Shown piece after piece: positions 22,301 through 34,689 of a DNA stretch of 64,000 nucleotides. How positions within the stretch are numbered: the stretch's first letter is position 1; every line of letters starts with the position of its first letter. The stretch is from Dendronephthya gigantea (lineage: Eukaryota > Cnidaria > Anthozoa > Malacalcyonacea > Nephtheidae). Where the stretch lies: NCBI RefSeq assembly GCF_004324835.1, contig NW_021163012.1, forward strand, positions 3,700,001 to 3,764,000, read 5' to 3'. The notes beneath the pieces were generated by a model. That model made no database searches and was not told the origin of the DNA. It was given only the letters and a program-made list of their open reading frames with translations. The position numbers and the translations under genes were made by a program.

Positions 22301-25300
22301 AGTTTCGATCGACCAGTTTCATAACAATTAACGAAAGATATAATGGATTAAACATTCCAAAATGGATTTCTAAACTTTCTAAGCGCTGATTCGTTAAATC
22401 ATGAGCGCGAGATAATCTGGATGGATCTTACTTTACCTTCAATTGAGATAACGTCCGATTTAAGAACGGATTTGTGCTCCGTGAGATCTTTCTTTGAGAA
22501 CTGCTTATGTGACGGAAGGCAATGAACCTTTGAACACAAAACAGTCATATAAATATCGGTACAGGTAATTATGTGACAAGTAATCAAATTTCTGAGCTCA
22601 AATTATTTTCAATTAATTGATTTTCCCAGTTAGTTTTCCAATTTAAACTGTAGAAATTCACCTTAAAAACCATCAGCCAAAAGGCTGAACTGGGCAGTTA
22701 CAGTACCTCGGCTTCTTTGTCGGTGCATACGACGAGAAAATGCCGTTCGTCACTGTCGTTGGACGAAACCGCTGTACAAGGTACGTCTGGTATGCCTAAA
22801 GATGGATGTTCTCATGTTACGAAGCAGACGCGCAATCCAGTTTTGCTTTTAAGGAATTATTTTATCAAGTATAATATAGAGATCAACGCACCTGCACTGC
22901 TCCAAAAGTAAGATGGTGATGAAAATAGGTGACCATCTTTATCCAAGACCGAAATACTGTCCACCTCGCCTTTGTGTGCGAACACGAGTCCTTGAAGAAA
23001 GAAAAACAGACGATTTGCATGAATCTAATATACTATACCATTACCTAAACCGCAAATCTCTGTTTACAACATCCAACTTAGCCTAGATTTAACGAAGCAT
23101 AAAATGATTTTGAGGTATTGAAATGAGTGAATAACACGATCGTGGCAGTGGTGTAATCATCCTGACAATAGCATGTGCTTATATGATTTCATAAAGACTT
23201 ATTTCAATACATCAAAATCACCTCACGCTTCGTTTCATCTTAGGCTTCCGGGCTTATGTAAACCACCCCCTCCCTCTCCAAAATGTAGTTGCATTTCTCA
23301 CCTGTATTGAAAGTTAGTACAGGCTGTGTCTGTCTCTGTTGTCCAGCCGGGGGAAAACTGGCTGCAAATAGCACAACATTTCCAAGGCTTGTTCCGACCC
23401 ACAGACACGGACCAACGAGATGCTCTTAAATGAAGTATAAAATAGAACAATATGCGTGACAAAAATTTGTCTGCTTTACCTCTCCCAAAAATACCAGTCG
23501 AGTAAAAATGGTGATCAAGTTTGGATTGTCATTGTTTCCTGTTAACCAATTAGATTGTATTCCAACGCGAGACCTAATTTATGGCTTACTCTGTCTGATG
23601 TCAGATGATTTTTTTCATAAGTGAAAGAGTACTGTCAGTTAACGAGTTAACAAAACTATCTGTCAGTGTCTCTTGTTAACCCACTAGCTTGCAATGCACC
23701 CAGACCTGACCAGCATACTTTTGTATTTTACTCTGTTTAACGCCAGATGATTTTACTTATCAATGGAAGAGTACTGTCAGTTATGTACATGCTTAAATAT
23801 TACTACTGAACATTTAACTTGGACAAAATCAGGAATACAAGGGCGAATAACTAACCTCCCTTCTTTGTAAATGTATAGGCGCAAGTTAGACACAAAATAT
23901 TCTCGTTCGGTCTGTCCATACTTAGCAAACTCTGAAGACCGTCTGTATTCGTGACTTCATTTTCACCCAAAGGTTCAAGAGGTTTGGACTTCGTCCGGGT
24001 CGCTCGTCGACGAGTGGATTTGTAATCTCGTTGTTTCTTGCTGACGGGGGATTCCACTTCGGGGGGGACACCGCCCGGAGTGCGTGGGGTAATGGGTGTG
24101 CTAGGGGTAGAGGGGATCTTTGCAACTGAAGTAGAATGAATGCTTCAGTTAATAACGGAAACTATTATTATTATTATTATTGTTAACAAATATTTATACA
24201 AGATAGGAACTTCAGTACCACATGCAGTTAATTACTTACAGTATCTACAATAGGACTGCTATATGATGACCCATACTTTACCCAGATCACTGATAATGTT
24301 TAACACATACCGATTAGATCAGATGGATAGAATGTTGAGATTAACTTATTTTGGACTGTGTCGACCAGAACCAGGAAATTAACACTACCGAACGCCAATC
24401 TGAAACAAAAAATTCTCTCAAATCAGCTAGTATAGAGTTTGCGAGTTTAAAGCCCCGTTTACACTACATTCAATTTATTGGCACACGGCACGGCTAAAAT
24501 TGGTACCCGTACCCAATTTTATTAGTGTTCAGGCTACCAAAACAAAGACCGAGCACAGATGAAATAGGCACGGGTACCCATTCTAGCCGTGCCGTGCCAA
24601 TAAATCGAGTGTAGTGTAAACGGGGCTTAAAGGTTCAAATACTTACATTCCAAAGGCGGAACTCATAGTAAGGTAACACAAGGGTACGATATCCCCGGTG
24701 ATCTCACAAGTGCAACAAAGCTGCCCTTGAAATCCGGGGGGTCGCTTATTCGCCCCCAATCTGGGACGCCATAAGCACTGATTTACCGGGGAGACTGGGG
24801 CGGGTTTGTCTTCACTTGTCTTATTATCCTCTTGAGTCTCTTTGGTGTCCTCAATATCCTCCGATGCACCCGCAGGGTCCTGGCTTCGTTCCAAAACGTC
24901 CTCGCTGGATTCTGGAGAATTTTTGGCTTCCGGGTCGATAGGTTTTTCTGAGGTTGTAATTTCGATGGGTAACATCTAACGAAATTATGGAAAAGATTTT
25001 CAAATGAAAATTACCCGAAAGTTCAAAGGTTCATACACATGATGCGATTTGCCGCCTACGATTCTTATCCTAGCGTATGCGATCTAGGGGACACGCGTGC
25101 AAAATCGAAATTTTAAACTTTGCAATCAGCGAGTGAACAAAAATCTTGCATCAGCACTCGATTCCATTCGTCAAAATGACAATCGTATACGGCTAACCGG
25201 TCGTGTAACTGGGGAGGCTCAACTCGATTCTGGTCACAAAATTCTTCTTTTGGAGTGTAAACATTTAGTCAACCCCCCTTAAAGGCTGCTTTCCAGTTAC

Positions 25301-28300
25301 GCGTTTTTTATACGCACGTACACGTACGGAAATTTTTTAAAATGTTTTTACATTCTTATTATTTAACATCTAGGTCAACTAATGTAAACTAAAATATGCA
25401 AAAAACTAAGTTCCTTCGATTCATTCACTTAGTTTGTTCAACGATAACATGTATAAGGATTTAGACTTCTACGTGCGTGTACGTGCGTATGAAAAACGGG
25501 TAAATGGAAAACAGCCTTAAGGTTATCATCGCAATAATAGCGTAGCCAATCAGAACACGCGTTACGCGACGCTATATACTAGTCCGATTTTTACTGATAC
25601 ATTTAATTTCTACCTAAGGTTACTTACGATTAATTCCATAGTCTTTTCGTTGGTATCAAAGGTAAAATACAAGACGTGGTTCGCAGCGTTTACAACCGCC
25701 AAAGTGCGACTGTGGACGCAGAGTTGTACCATTTGGATTCTAAGAAAATCGTAATCTTCTTCGTAAAATTCATCTGAAGTGCTTTCCTTGCTTCCAGTGC
25801 TGTCTGTTCGCGATGCCCTCTTTCGCTTGTGAAAGTATTTGTGAGTGGAGAGCTTTGCCGAAAGGGTGAACATCCCTAGAAAGACATGAAACAAGTTCTG
25901 TTTTAAAACAAGCATGCATGGGGTGTCTAGTATAGACTTCATGCATGACTATGAAATTATTAGAAAAATTTCTTACCTGAGGACGCATCCCAAAACTTCA
26001 CTGAACCATCCGCATGCCTGAAAAAAACCCCCAAAATTTTAAAGTCGTAAACAATGGGGCAGGGTCGCAGCTCCTCGCAAGAATGATTATCATTGGCTGA
26101 ACTTTACAATGCATTTCTGTTTCAACCAATAGCATAGCTTCGTTCTTTAAAAAGCATAGAAAAGCATTATCCAATTGGACAAAAGCTTCCGAGCACTGCG
26201 AGATGACCCAAACAATGAACCCTCTTCGAAACTAAATTATAGATGAGCTAATCTGGGGCCGTTTGTATTTAGTGTGTCTTTTAAAACTTCGTAAAACCGT
26301 TGTTCAGTATAACCTAGAATAAAACTTATATTAGTTATGCTTTTCAACCCTTTTTATGGCAGGTAAAAAATTGACTAGACGGTGGATAGCGCTATCCGGC
26401 CTCGACACAACCGGACCCAGTATATTAAACTTTGCCCCGAAGTTGTACCGACCCTGTGATGATGAGGTCAATTGAATTATTGTCAACATTTTCTCCCAAT
26501 GTGCCGCCATTGATGGGCCAATCCTGTAAAAAAAATCAAAGACCTTCTGTGAAAGTTAAAATGTACCTTATAATATACAATCGTGCATGTTAATCTATAT
26601 AATAAATTTGGGCATTTTCTCTATTGATTTAATCTTTCTGTAACATGAAAGATCAGTTTTTAGCTTTCCAATGATACCTACTTCTTCATAACAACAAGGA
26701 ATTATGAAAAAATTATTAAGATTAACAACTAGTGATCGAAATCAAACTTGTTCAAACGAATGCAAAACGAAGCAAATTTCAGCTAAAACGTGCCAATTAG
26801 AACGTCAATTCAATTCCCAGCGGGGAAAGAATGTGGTTTTCGACCAACAATTTAACACCTGATTATTTGGTTATTTCTAGGAATTATAAGCGATGAAAAA
26901 GATATATTGTTAGAAATCTAAATTACCCCTCTTTCTTGCTATGTAAAAATCAAATCATTATAGAGTCGATATATATATAATGCAAAACTGAATGTTAAAA
27001 TACCGATTTTGTTCTCTTTAGCATGCCAAAGGCCCACAGGTCGAAACGGTCGAAACGTGAAGTTATTTAAAACGTTAGCACACTGCTTCGAGTTATAGTT
27101 ATTGCAGACGATCCATCCATTATTTGCATTTGACATGCATAGATAAAATTTTGGGTATTTGGAAAGATTGGTGAGTGACACGAGTATTGGTTTGGTGCAT
27201 ACGAGTTACGACTAACCTCAGAATATATTTTTCTGTATTTCGATCCTGTGGCGTGAAGATCTTCAAGTAAAGATTGTCGACATTGTCCGACGTAATCCGT
27301 AAAGGTCACGGGTGATTCGTGCAGGGAAAACTCGTACGGGATTTCAAATGTCGACATGCTTCAAATAAAAGAAAATTCGATCAGAACACGCTTTCTCATT
27401 GGATAGTAATCAGTAAGCAGGCATTTTTATACATGTACAGTAGTCCCTCGCTAACTCGAACTCCCAAGGGGAAAGAAAAATTGTTCGAGTTACCGGGGGT
27501 TCGAGTTAACCGGAGTTGGTGTCAGTTGTTCGAAAGGCGTTTAGCTTGAACGGTGGATAAGCCAAAGTTTAAAAACGCTCTCATACATCATGTGAATGAC
27601 TGAAACTACATTTTATGCATTAAATATGTTCTTTCGTTGAAAATTAGACTATTTACATCGAAATATTTCAGCTCAGTAGTTCAATAAATCGATCGTTTTG
27701 TTTTCCATTTTGAACTTATCCACCGTTTAAGCTAAACGCCTTTCGAACAACCAGCCCTAGTTAATTGATCATGCATTTAGCTGTTTAGCAACAACCAATC
27801 AGATATGGCATTTCGATTGGTACGGGCTAGCTCCTAATTGCGCCTTTGACACATTAGTTTTCGTTAGTATTAAGTTTAAAATTGTAGCTACTTACTGGCT
27901 AACAGCGGGGTTGCTCAGATCATAAACAATCAACTCAGTTTGTAGAAGAACGATAATCCCAAGGGCAGCTTCTTCGTCTGCAAAGACATAAAATTGTTTA
28001 TCAGTGTCTATTTTTAACCCATTTAACTCAACAACTGTAGTATTTTACTCTTCTAATGCCAGATGATTTTAGCTGTCAGGGGCCGGTTGTATCAAGCCCG
28101 TTTAGCTTAAACGGTGGATAAGTTCAAAATAGAAAGCAAGTCTATCGTTTTATTCAACAAGCATACAAACTAAATGTTTTCAACCTTAATACAAAGATAC
28201 TGTTTAGAACTACATATCCAGAGCATAATATTCAAGTTGACTCATTCATGAAAGATGTAAAAGTGTTATTTAACTTTGACTTATCCACCGTTTAAGCTAA

Positions 28301-31300
28301 ACGGGCTTGATACAACCGGCCCCAGAATTTTAAAGCAAATTTATAGTCATATTCAACATCTTCTTACCGCTTTCCCAAGGGGTGGCCGTGATCGGGACGA
28401 AATCCACAATGGGTTTTGTATGTAAAAGCTTCTTCGTTTTTCCCTCCATAATCGTTAAACCTTTGAATTTGCTGCCATAGCTCAGACCGCCAGAAAACAG
28501 GAAACACGAATCCCTAAAAAGAGGAAAATTAATGTTCTCAGTCTCAGAACAAGGACAAGCTTCTTCTTCAGGGACAAGCTTCTTTACTATACGACAATGC
28601 AAACTTTAAAATCCCATTTTTGCAAAAAAATTCTTGGTGTTGAGAAACAGTCATTTTTTCTTACCTGACCAAACAAACTTTATTGATAGGCGAGCACACG
28701 GTCGTTTGCGATCCATCACCCTTGGTTTTTCCTAGAAGAACAATGATAAGCCATGTTTAAACAGCACAAACTTTATCTACAGCAATGCTAGTTATTTTTA
28801 AGTGAGAATGCCCTTAACCTGACACGAATGGCCAGTTTTCTGCATTTCTGATCTGCAAGGCATTTGACTCGTTCCTGTCGAGTTAAACTTTCATTGAATC
28901 AGACATGATTTCTAGAATAATCACGCGTGTCTGTATACAACTTAGATTTGGGTTAATCTAAATTTCAAGAACCGAATCAGCTATGAAAAATCGGGGAAAA
29001 GTATATTTTTAGGAGCTCTTTGAACAATACAAACTAATTATCTATTTCCAAACCAATTATTTCAAAAGTGACATATCGCTTCCGAACTAACAAATGCTGG
29101 TCCATATTAGCTAAATTTCTCTCACTTGTGCAGGCTCATGCATATTGTCAACATTATGTCAGATTAAGATCACAGGAGAAAATGCAGAGATTCTTATTCT
29201 TCGTCTGGGAACCGCTGAGAACCTGAGCAGAAACTTGACAGTTCTGACGAGAATGAGAATTACGTACTTTTATCTAATTACCCAACACCCACAGCCAATA
29301 GGGAGCTTTAGCAGTGACAACGAGTACGACTACGAGTACGAGATTCGTCATTCTCGCGCGTTTTTTGCTTACGCCATCAGCCAAAACTCGTAGTCGCCGA
29401 GCTTTTGAGTACGAGTTTTTTGGATAAATTTCGTATCGAAAGCCCAACGACTATACGAGTTTTGGCTGATGGCGTAAGCAAACAACGTGCGAGAATGACG
29501 AAACTCGTACTTGTAGTCGTACTCGTAGTCACTGCTAAAGCTCTCTAGTATATTAAGGTAAACACCCCTCAAACAATAATACCATACCGTGTGCGTGCGG
29601 GGTGAACATCTCCACTGGTTTTTGAGTATTTTTTATATTCCACACGGCCAGACTGCCGTCTTCGTGACTTGAGACAAATTGTTTGCCATCGTTGAACCAA
29701 CAGGCACTGCGGAACGATTTCTAAATTCATGGAAAATAAAAACCAAATCGCAAATATGAATACACATAACGTAGCATCAAATGTGGTATAAAAACTGCCT
29801 AAAATAGGCAAAACACTTTTCGACGTTTCGACCTGAGGACCTTCGTCAAGCCGGAGAGTTAGAAGGAATTCCCTGAATTAATATACACATAGTTTAACAC
29901 ATTTCGGATATGTTTGCACTACGCACGCAAAATTGACCGAATTTTCTATATAGCTATGGCTCTGGTGGTTGCGTTCAGGAAAATATAGGAACAGAGAGCT
30001 CAATTAGGAACATATATTAACGTACATCGAATGCACTCAGGAACAAATAAGTGCAATCAGGAGTACTATATACGTAGAGTGAGTACAATAGGGAACATAT
30101 ACTTACAGTACAAGGACCGCATTTAGGGACTTATGTGTACATCCACTCATATATAGCTAACGAAACCTATCTGCCGTCAAAATTGTCACGACTTTGTCAT
30201 TAGTGCGTGCTCTATCTATTCCTGGTATTACAAATATCCATTTGTGGAATATGATGTACGGGGGAGCATCTAAACGAACTGTTTATTACCTGTGGAGATT
30301 GAAAACGCTGATCAACAACTTTGCCCTTTAAATCCCACAACACAATCAAACCCGACTCGTAACCAAGCAATAACTACAAATTTAAGCAAAAAACGCATAG
30401 TTTTCAGAATTATTCAGCATTTCAACCATATTTTTCACACACAGAAATCTTTTAGGAATCAATAGAAAGACCTCCAGTGGGTTATTTTGGTAATGATACC
30501 TGGTGCTGCTTGGCAAGGAGTAGTTCAAAAGTTTAAACCATAGACAGTTAGACACTACAAACAATGACTGGAGGAGCCATTGCCAAACAACACTCTACAT
30601 CTACACTGTATTAATTTCCTAAAAAACTAACAATTATCCCATCAAACTTTTAAAGCACCTAGCTATTCTTCATGAACAGAGGTGGCAACCAAACTACAGT
30701 TTGTAATTTTATCTGTTTGATAACTTTGATTAGACTCTAATTCAACATGTAGTGATTCATTGCCATCGACTCTGCTCTGAAATCGAAAGTTTCAGAAATT
30801 GTTGATTGAGACACTCACAAACCTTGCTTTCATCTTGAGGGTTTTCACAGATATCATAAAGAGGACCAGGGTGCTCCCTCTGGGACCTACAGAATATTGA
30901 AAATCAATAGTTGGATCTGATGTAGGTATAATATCAATCAGGAGTATATATTTTCCATTCAAAATTCCGTTACGCACCTTTCAATAGCTTTATTCCAGTG
31001 AATAGTGTAGCCAGATAGTTGAAATGATTCAATATTTACAACATGAACATTGCCAGCCTTTGTTCCCAAATAAATCCACTTGCTTTGAAATGAAAAACTC
31101 ACACTTGCTATGCTAAAGACAAAAAAGATTGCTTGATAATAAACACAGAAAAACAATTAACGGATCATGTTCCCTAGGGGAGTGAGGGTGCACCTGCTCT
31201 TTCCAAGGACCTTATAAAAAACAGGTCAATGGATAAAAACAGGACAGTCCTCTCAACCTATGAAGGAAACTCTGATTATAATTTAAAAGTTACAGACAAG

Positions 31301-34300
31301 TTCCCACTGGGAATAATCCCAAAAACATTAGTCTGTATCAGTTTTCTATTAAACCCAGCAGGGCCTGCTGTAGAACCATAGGCAGCCCAGAATGATTGGT
31401 ATTTATCAAAAATATGGTTTTATCAGCGCAGCTTAAAAGCTTTAATAGCCTATTAAAGCTTTTAAGCTTTGCCGATAAAACCATACTTTCAATAAATACC
31501 AATCATTCTGGGCTGCCTATGGTAGAACCTGTTTAATCCAATTTGAAACTTAATTCTATTGAATTCTATCCGACAATTTTTTTGTGTAACAAGTTAAGGC
31601 TTTGGCACAACATGTCCCCACCCCATGCCCCTCAGTCCCTACCCACTCCTGTTTAATAACAGCTGCTAATATTACGCATGTACTTTGCCCCTCAGTCCCT
31701 ACCCAAGTGCTCCTGTTCCATAACAGCACCTAAGATTATGCATGTACTTGCATACATGCATCCAGATTTGGCCTAATTTAATAAATATTTCACTCTGCTT
31801 AATGCTAAGCAATTTTGCTTATAACAGAAAGAACTGTCAATTGACATCGTACCTGTCACGTTTGTAGTTAAAATGAAGGGAATGAACAATTGCTGGTTTT
31901 CTGTGGCGTAGATTCCATAAATGAAGTGAGTCATCAGAACAGACACTGACCAAAGCACCCTTAAAGAAACAAAGAATCTATAATCATACTTATATAATGC
32001 TTTGAGGTCATGGCTTTACAAATTAAAACAAGTTTGCAAAAGTTAACTAAGTTTTAAATCATCAAAATTAGGATTCCACAGGATATTTTGTGCTGGCGAT
32101 ATTTGTGGTACATATTGTATACTGAATCAAAACTTTTAATTGATTTTAAATACCAAGATATCTATTTTGGCACAGATTCTTGAATGCACACAATCTATTT
32201 GTTATAAAGCTACTCACTATAGTGTAAGGTTGTAAACCCTTGGAAAGATTGAAATAGACGGTCTGGTTGTTATAAATAAATACATTACTGACCTCATTAA
32301 TTAAAAACAACAGCTTCTGAACAGCGACTTTCTTATCATGTGTGACAGTACATTGAACTCCAGGCTGACCATAACTAAAATTCTTGTTAAGGATTTGTGT
32401 TATATCACATCATGCAGGACTACTTGTGTACTAGTCGTTTAGCAGTGTCTATATACCAGAGATTAGCTAGGGACCTTAAGATACACCAAATGCAGACGTG
32501 ACATGAAATCAGCTGGCAATGTTAGGAACCCATGCAGCTCTGACCTTGTTTACCAAAAGGATTCAATAATATTTATTCCTGTTGTGAAACAGTGGAAATG
32601 AAGATAGCATTACTTCACGTCCGCATCGTAGATTTGGTGCATCTTAAAGTCCTTAATGTGCTTAGCAGCACTAGAAGAATTGCGGGGTTGTTCACAAATT
32701 AAATTGGTTAAGGTTACACACAGATGGGGTGTATTACGTACCACCAACAAACATGTAAAGACTATATATATTTATATTCTTGTATTTGGTGTCAAAAGGT
32801 TGTTTTTGTTTTTTATTCCTTCCTTCCTTATTGTTATTTCCTATTGCACTGATGAAGGCCCGGTTGACAGACCAAAAGCTTTGCAGTATTAAATACTTAT
32901 GTGGTGTGCCTACAAGCTAAATTACGTACTATATAAATTATTCGTTTATAGAAATCATTGATATATAGAAATCATTGATACAGGATTAGATATGCATTAG
33001 CCCTAAAACAAGCTATTTCACAGCTGGCTATCTGAACAGCATGTTGCAACTACCTTAATAACTCTATTAAATCCTGGAGCATAATTTATAAATCAAAGCA
33101 TGCAGACAAGTCAGAGAATTATAATTCAGTCATATCTAACCCGCAGAGTGTTGTTTCAATAGTTACGGGAAAGCTCTAGGTATAAGATCTGAAATCAGTT
33201 TTGTCACAGTGAGATATACAAGTAAAAAGAACACATTAGAAACAGTTATTGTTATTCCTCCCTTTCCCTGGCATACAATTATTACAATAATTAGAACACA
33301 GCTTTCATCAAGGCCATATAAATAGGTTCTTAATAGCCTGTTGGACAATGGTGCGTCCAAATGCACTGTATTAAAAACACTGATGAAATCTGACAATTAC
33401 AACATATTTCAGCCAAAGCCTGAAAAAATACAGTTGAATAAGGGATGAACAAAACTACAGGTGTTTCTTGGCAACCCACAAGTTTACATTATTAACTAGA
33501 TTCATCCCCACTTTGACATTATTTCACCCAATGTAATGCCTTTAGAATCATTTCACTGACCCATACCAGCTAATGATGTAATAACGATGTCCAAATATGT
33601 ATATATATATTTCATGTACACAAATTGTCTAAAAAATGTACCTGATAATATTCCAAAAGGGACCATGCATATGTTAATATTTTCACACTCATCTAGCTGA
33701 TACAAGAATATCTCACATTACAAGGAATTATAGTTTTAGTTTCAAGAGTTATGCTTGGGGTATGAACCTCTGTCCCCTGGCCTTGATCTTTAATTATAAT
33801 GTCAAAGCCCAAAACATATTAAAGATAAAACCATATCCAATGTTGATCTATGTTGACAGTGTAACAAACAATACACAACAATGTCTGGCAGAAATTACTT
33901 CCTATTACACCCTTCCTGGCACGATTATATAATTAAGGGAAACTCGTTAAATGATTTACTAATTCTATTAAATATTATCTTTAAAAGCTGCCTTGGGATT
34001 TCAAGATCTCTGCACGAATTTCGACTGCATCTATAAATGCAATTTCGCAGCCAAATTTGCGACAAATTAAACAGCCGAGTTTTAAATATAAATAAGAAAT
34101 GCACAATTACAATTTAAGTAATAGAAAGTCTGATATAAACAAGAATAAAGTTGCTACAAATATGCCACATTTTATAACGTGTTGTTTGCTGAGGTCAACA
34201 ATTCAAAAAGCAAGTCGTATAAAAGAAAATGAAGGGTAAATGAGCTGGGATCATTAGCGTTTTTTTAAACAGGTGCATCTCCGAAGACGGCAAACTTTAT

Positions 34301-34689
34301 ACGCCTCGAAGCTAGCATAAAATGCCCGCCGATCAAGAGATCGTATTAAATTTGACAAAAAAGATACAAGTTTATACAGCCTTTAGCTGTACCGATCGCC
34401 AGCAACTTCTGCAAAGGATCGTAGGAAAGGCAGGTGGGTTTGTGAGGAAATCCATGCCGAACAGTCTGCAAGGGATAAAGGACAATGTTAATAGCATTAA
34501 ATGCTTACAACAGGACGTATTTAATAAATGGCCTAAAGTGATCACTTTATTTGTAAATACCTTCATCAACGAAAACTGTTCGGCTCGTAGTCTCTCGTCT
34601 ATCGGTTCTTCATTCTTATTGCTATTCGCAGTGTTAAATAAATTTAAATTCGGTACTATACGGCTGGTGGTATTTCTAAATTTTCTCAT
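19203..34689 (-). CDS. STXBP5: Tomosyn (syntaxin-binding protein 5), complete, 27 coding exons
   Basis: Tomosyn is a soluble Lgl-family protein that binds syntaxin/SNAP-25 through a C-terminal R-SNARE and restrains vesicle fusion. Minus-strand exons: 34689-34561, 34465-34368, 32374-32293, 31959-31853, 31112-30978, 30886-30823, 30373-30290, 29720-29588, 28731-28665, 28513-28368, 27977-27896, 27358-27217, 26523-26453, 26017-25977, 25875-25628, 24975-24647, 24399-24311, 24125-23856, 23424-23302, 22990-22892, 22795-22707, 22527-22437, 21943-21832, 21671-21576, 20402-20278, 19819-19701, 19337-19203. All have GT-AG borders and matching phases, total 3306 nt, 1101 aa (human STXBP5 1151). Recognised blocks include MRKF at the start, TVRHGFP, DDSLHLWNLR, FQSKWIYLGT, SGGLSY, SLHESPVT, DWPINGG, GHADGSVKFWDAS, CLWVGTSLG, RGFFASLL, and the SNARE tail with zero-layer Arg in LEDRT and the end KKWYQ. 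The middle acidic/Ser-rich linker (exons 16-18) is poorly conserved, as in the family. Confidence 0.96.
19864..19892 (+). repeat. G-rich tract in a tomosyn intron
   Basis: Several runs of three to nine G separated by single bases, within the intron between exons 25 and 26. The transcribed strand of tomosyn is the opposite one, so the pre-mRNA would carry the C-rich version. Confidence 0.5.
21065..21236. mobile_element. Harbinger-like MITE, AGCCCCGTTTACA family, copy 2 (tomosyn intron 24)
   Basis: Ends GGCCCCGTTTACACTACACT and GTAGTGTAAACGCGGCT. TTA flanks it on both sides (21062-21064, 21237-21239). Inner sequence GGCACGGCTAAAATTGG matches copies 1 and 3. Confidence 0.8.
23060..23268. repeat. 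GGGGCTGTTTACATG-family element, diverged copy (tomosyn intron 19)
   Basis: CTGTTTACAACATCCAAC and TTTGAGGTATTGAAATGAGT on the left match the inverse of TATTTCAATACATCAAAATC and CTTATGTAAACCACCC on the right. Shares arms with 17738-17949. Confidence 0.7.
24451..24627. mobile_element. Harbinger-like MITE, AGCCCCGTTTACA family, copy 3 (tomosyn intron 16)
   Basis: Perfect ends AGCCCCGTTTACACTACA and TGTAGTGTAAACGGGGCT with TAA on both sides (24448-24450, 24628-24630). It lies only about 20 bp from the donor of tomosyn exon 16 (24647/24646). Confidence 0.85.
24647..24975 (-). CDS. STXBP5: Tomosyn exon 16: acidic linker and start of second propeller
   Basis: 109 codons plus two bases. The first half is a disordered Glu/Asp/Ser/Pro-rich linker; the second half (IVPLCYLTMSSAFGI) rejoins the conserved fold corresponding to QITSLAVNSSYGLV of the vertebrate protein. 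Confidence 0.88.
25283..25517. mobile_element. Harbinger-like MITE in tomosyn intron 15
   Basis: AGGCTGCTTTCCAGTTACGC and the inverse of ATGGAAAACAGCCT are terminal repeats, continued by ATACGCACGTACACGTAC on both arms. TAA flanks the element (25280-25282, 25518-25520). Confidence 0.78.
26255..26418. repeat. GGGGCC-family element, diverged (tomosyn intron 13)
   Basis: GGGGCCGTTTGTATTTAG on the left pairs loosely with the inverse of CACAACCGGACCC on the right. It carries GGTGGATAGCGCTATCC, also seen at 21030-21055. Confidence 0.55.
27000..27070 (+). repeat. Solo Penelope-type terminal fragment (tomosyn intron 12)
   Basis: AAGGCCCACAGGTCGAAACG followed by GTCGAAACGTGAAGT resembles the hammerhead-like end found at 40214-40251, here truncated and partly duplicated. 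Confidence 0.5.
27437..27518. repeat. Pogo/Tc1-like terminal fragment
   Basis: CAGTAGTCCCTCGCTAACTC with GAACTCCC followed by GTTCGAGTTACCGGGGGTTC and a further GTTCGAGTTAACC block. This end type is known from Tigger/pogo elements. The second terminus was not found; the element at 27519 abuts it. Confidence 0.5.
27519..27758. repeat. GGGGCC-family TIR element (tomosyn intron 11)
   Basis: AGTTGTTCGAAAGGCGTTTA on the left and TAAACGCCTTTCGAACAACC on the right are inverted, followed inward by GAACGGTGGATAAG-type arms. Close kin of 28079-28323. Confidence 0.72.
28079..28323. repeat. GGGGCC-family TIR element, well preserved (tomosyn intron 10)
   Basis: GGGGCCGGTTGTATCAAGCC and its exact inverse close the element; CGTTTAGCTTAAACGGTGGA continues the arms. 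245 bp, non-coding. Confidence 0.82.
29301..29545. repeat. Foldback element with TA duplication (tomosyn intron 8)
   Basis: GGGAGCTTTAGCAGTGAC at the left is the inverse of GTCACTGCTAAAGCTCTC at the right, with ACGAGTACGACTACGAGTAC and GGCTGATGGCGTAAGC arms inside. TA flanks both ends. Open frames on each strand are products of the palindrome. Confidence 0.75.
29755..29860 (-). repeat. Penelope-type terminal repeat (tomosyn intron 7)
   Basis: Read on the minus strand: GACGAAGGTCCTCAGGTCGA then AACGTCGAAAAGTGTTTTGC, then AGGCAGTTTTTATACCACAT. This is a full terminal unit of the same family as 40172-40338. Confidence 0.7.
31370..31530. repeat. Foldback element (tomosyn intron 4)
   Basis: GTAGAACCATAGGCAGCCCA and GAATGATTGGTATTTAT are inverted at the right end; the centre AAGCTTTAATAGCCTATTAA closes the hairpin. 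Confidence 0.75.
32640..32930 (+). repeat. Second Penelope-type terminal family (tomosyn intron 2)
   Basis: TTGCACTGATGAAGGCCC followed by AAGCTTTGCAGTATT and TACTTATGTGGTGTGCCTAC matches, on the opposite strand, the end at 41620-41690. Only the terminal part is certain; the upstream sequence up to 32640 is included because it resembles element tail (TTTTTTATTCCTTCC). Confidence 0.6.
34561..34689 (-). CDS. STXBP5: Tomosyn first coding exon
   Basis: 43 codons from ATG at 34689, beginning MRKF as in vertebrate tomosyn and containing EPIDERLRAEQFSLMK, which parallels EPEIQETLQSEHFQLCK. Donor ATGAAG|gtattt. Confidence 0.9.

Noticed and set aside
29145-29572. Pair of opposing frames with repeated ANSR/RHSR-type peptides (YDYEYEIRHSR)
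   Set aside because: Both fall in the foldback element at 29301-29545; the palindrome forces similar peptides on both strands.
31181-31853. Possible extra tomosyn exon
   Set aside because: The flanking exons (31853 and 31112) join in phase and align without a gap to the vertebrate protein; the interval holds a foldback element.
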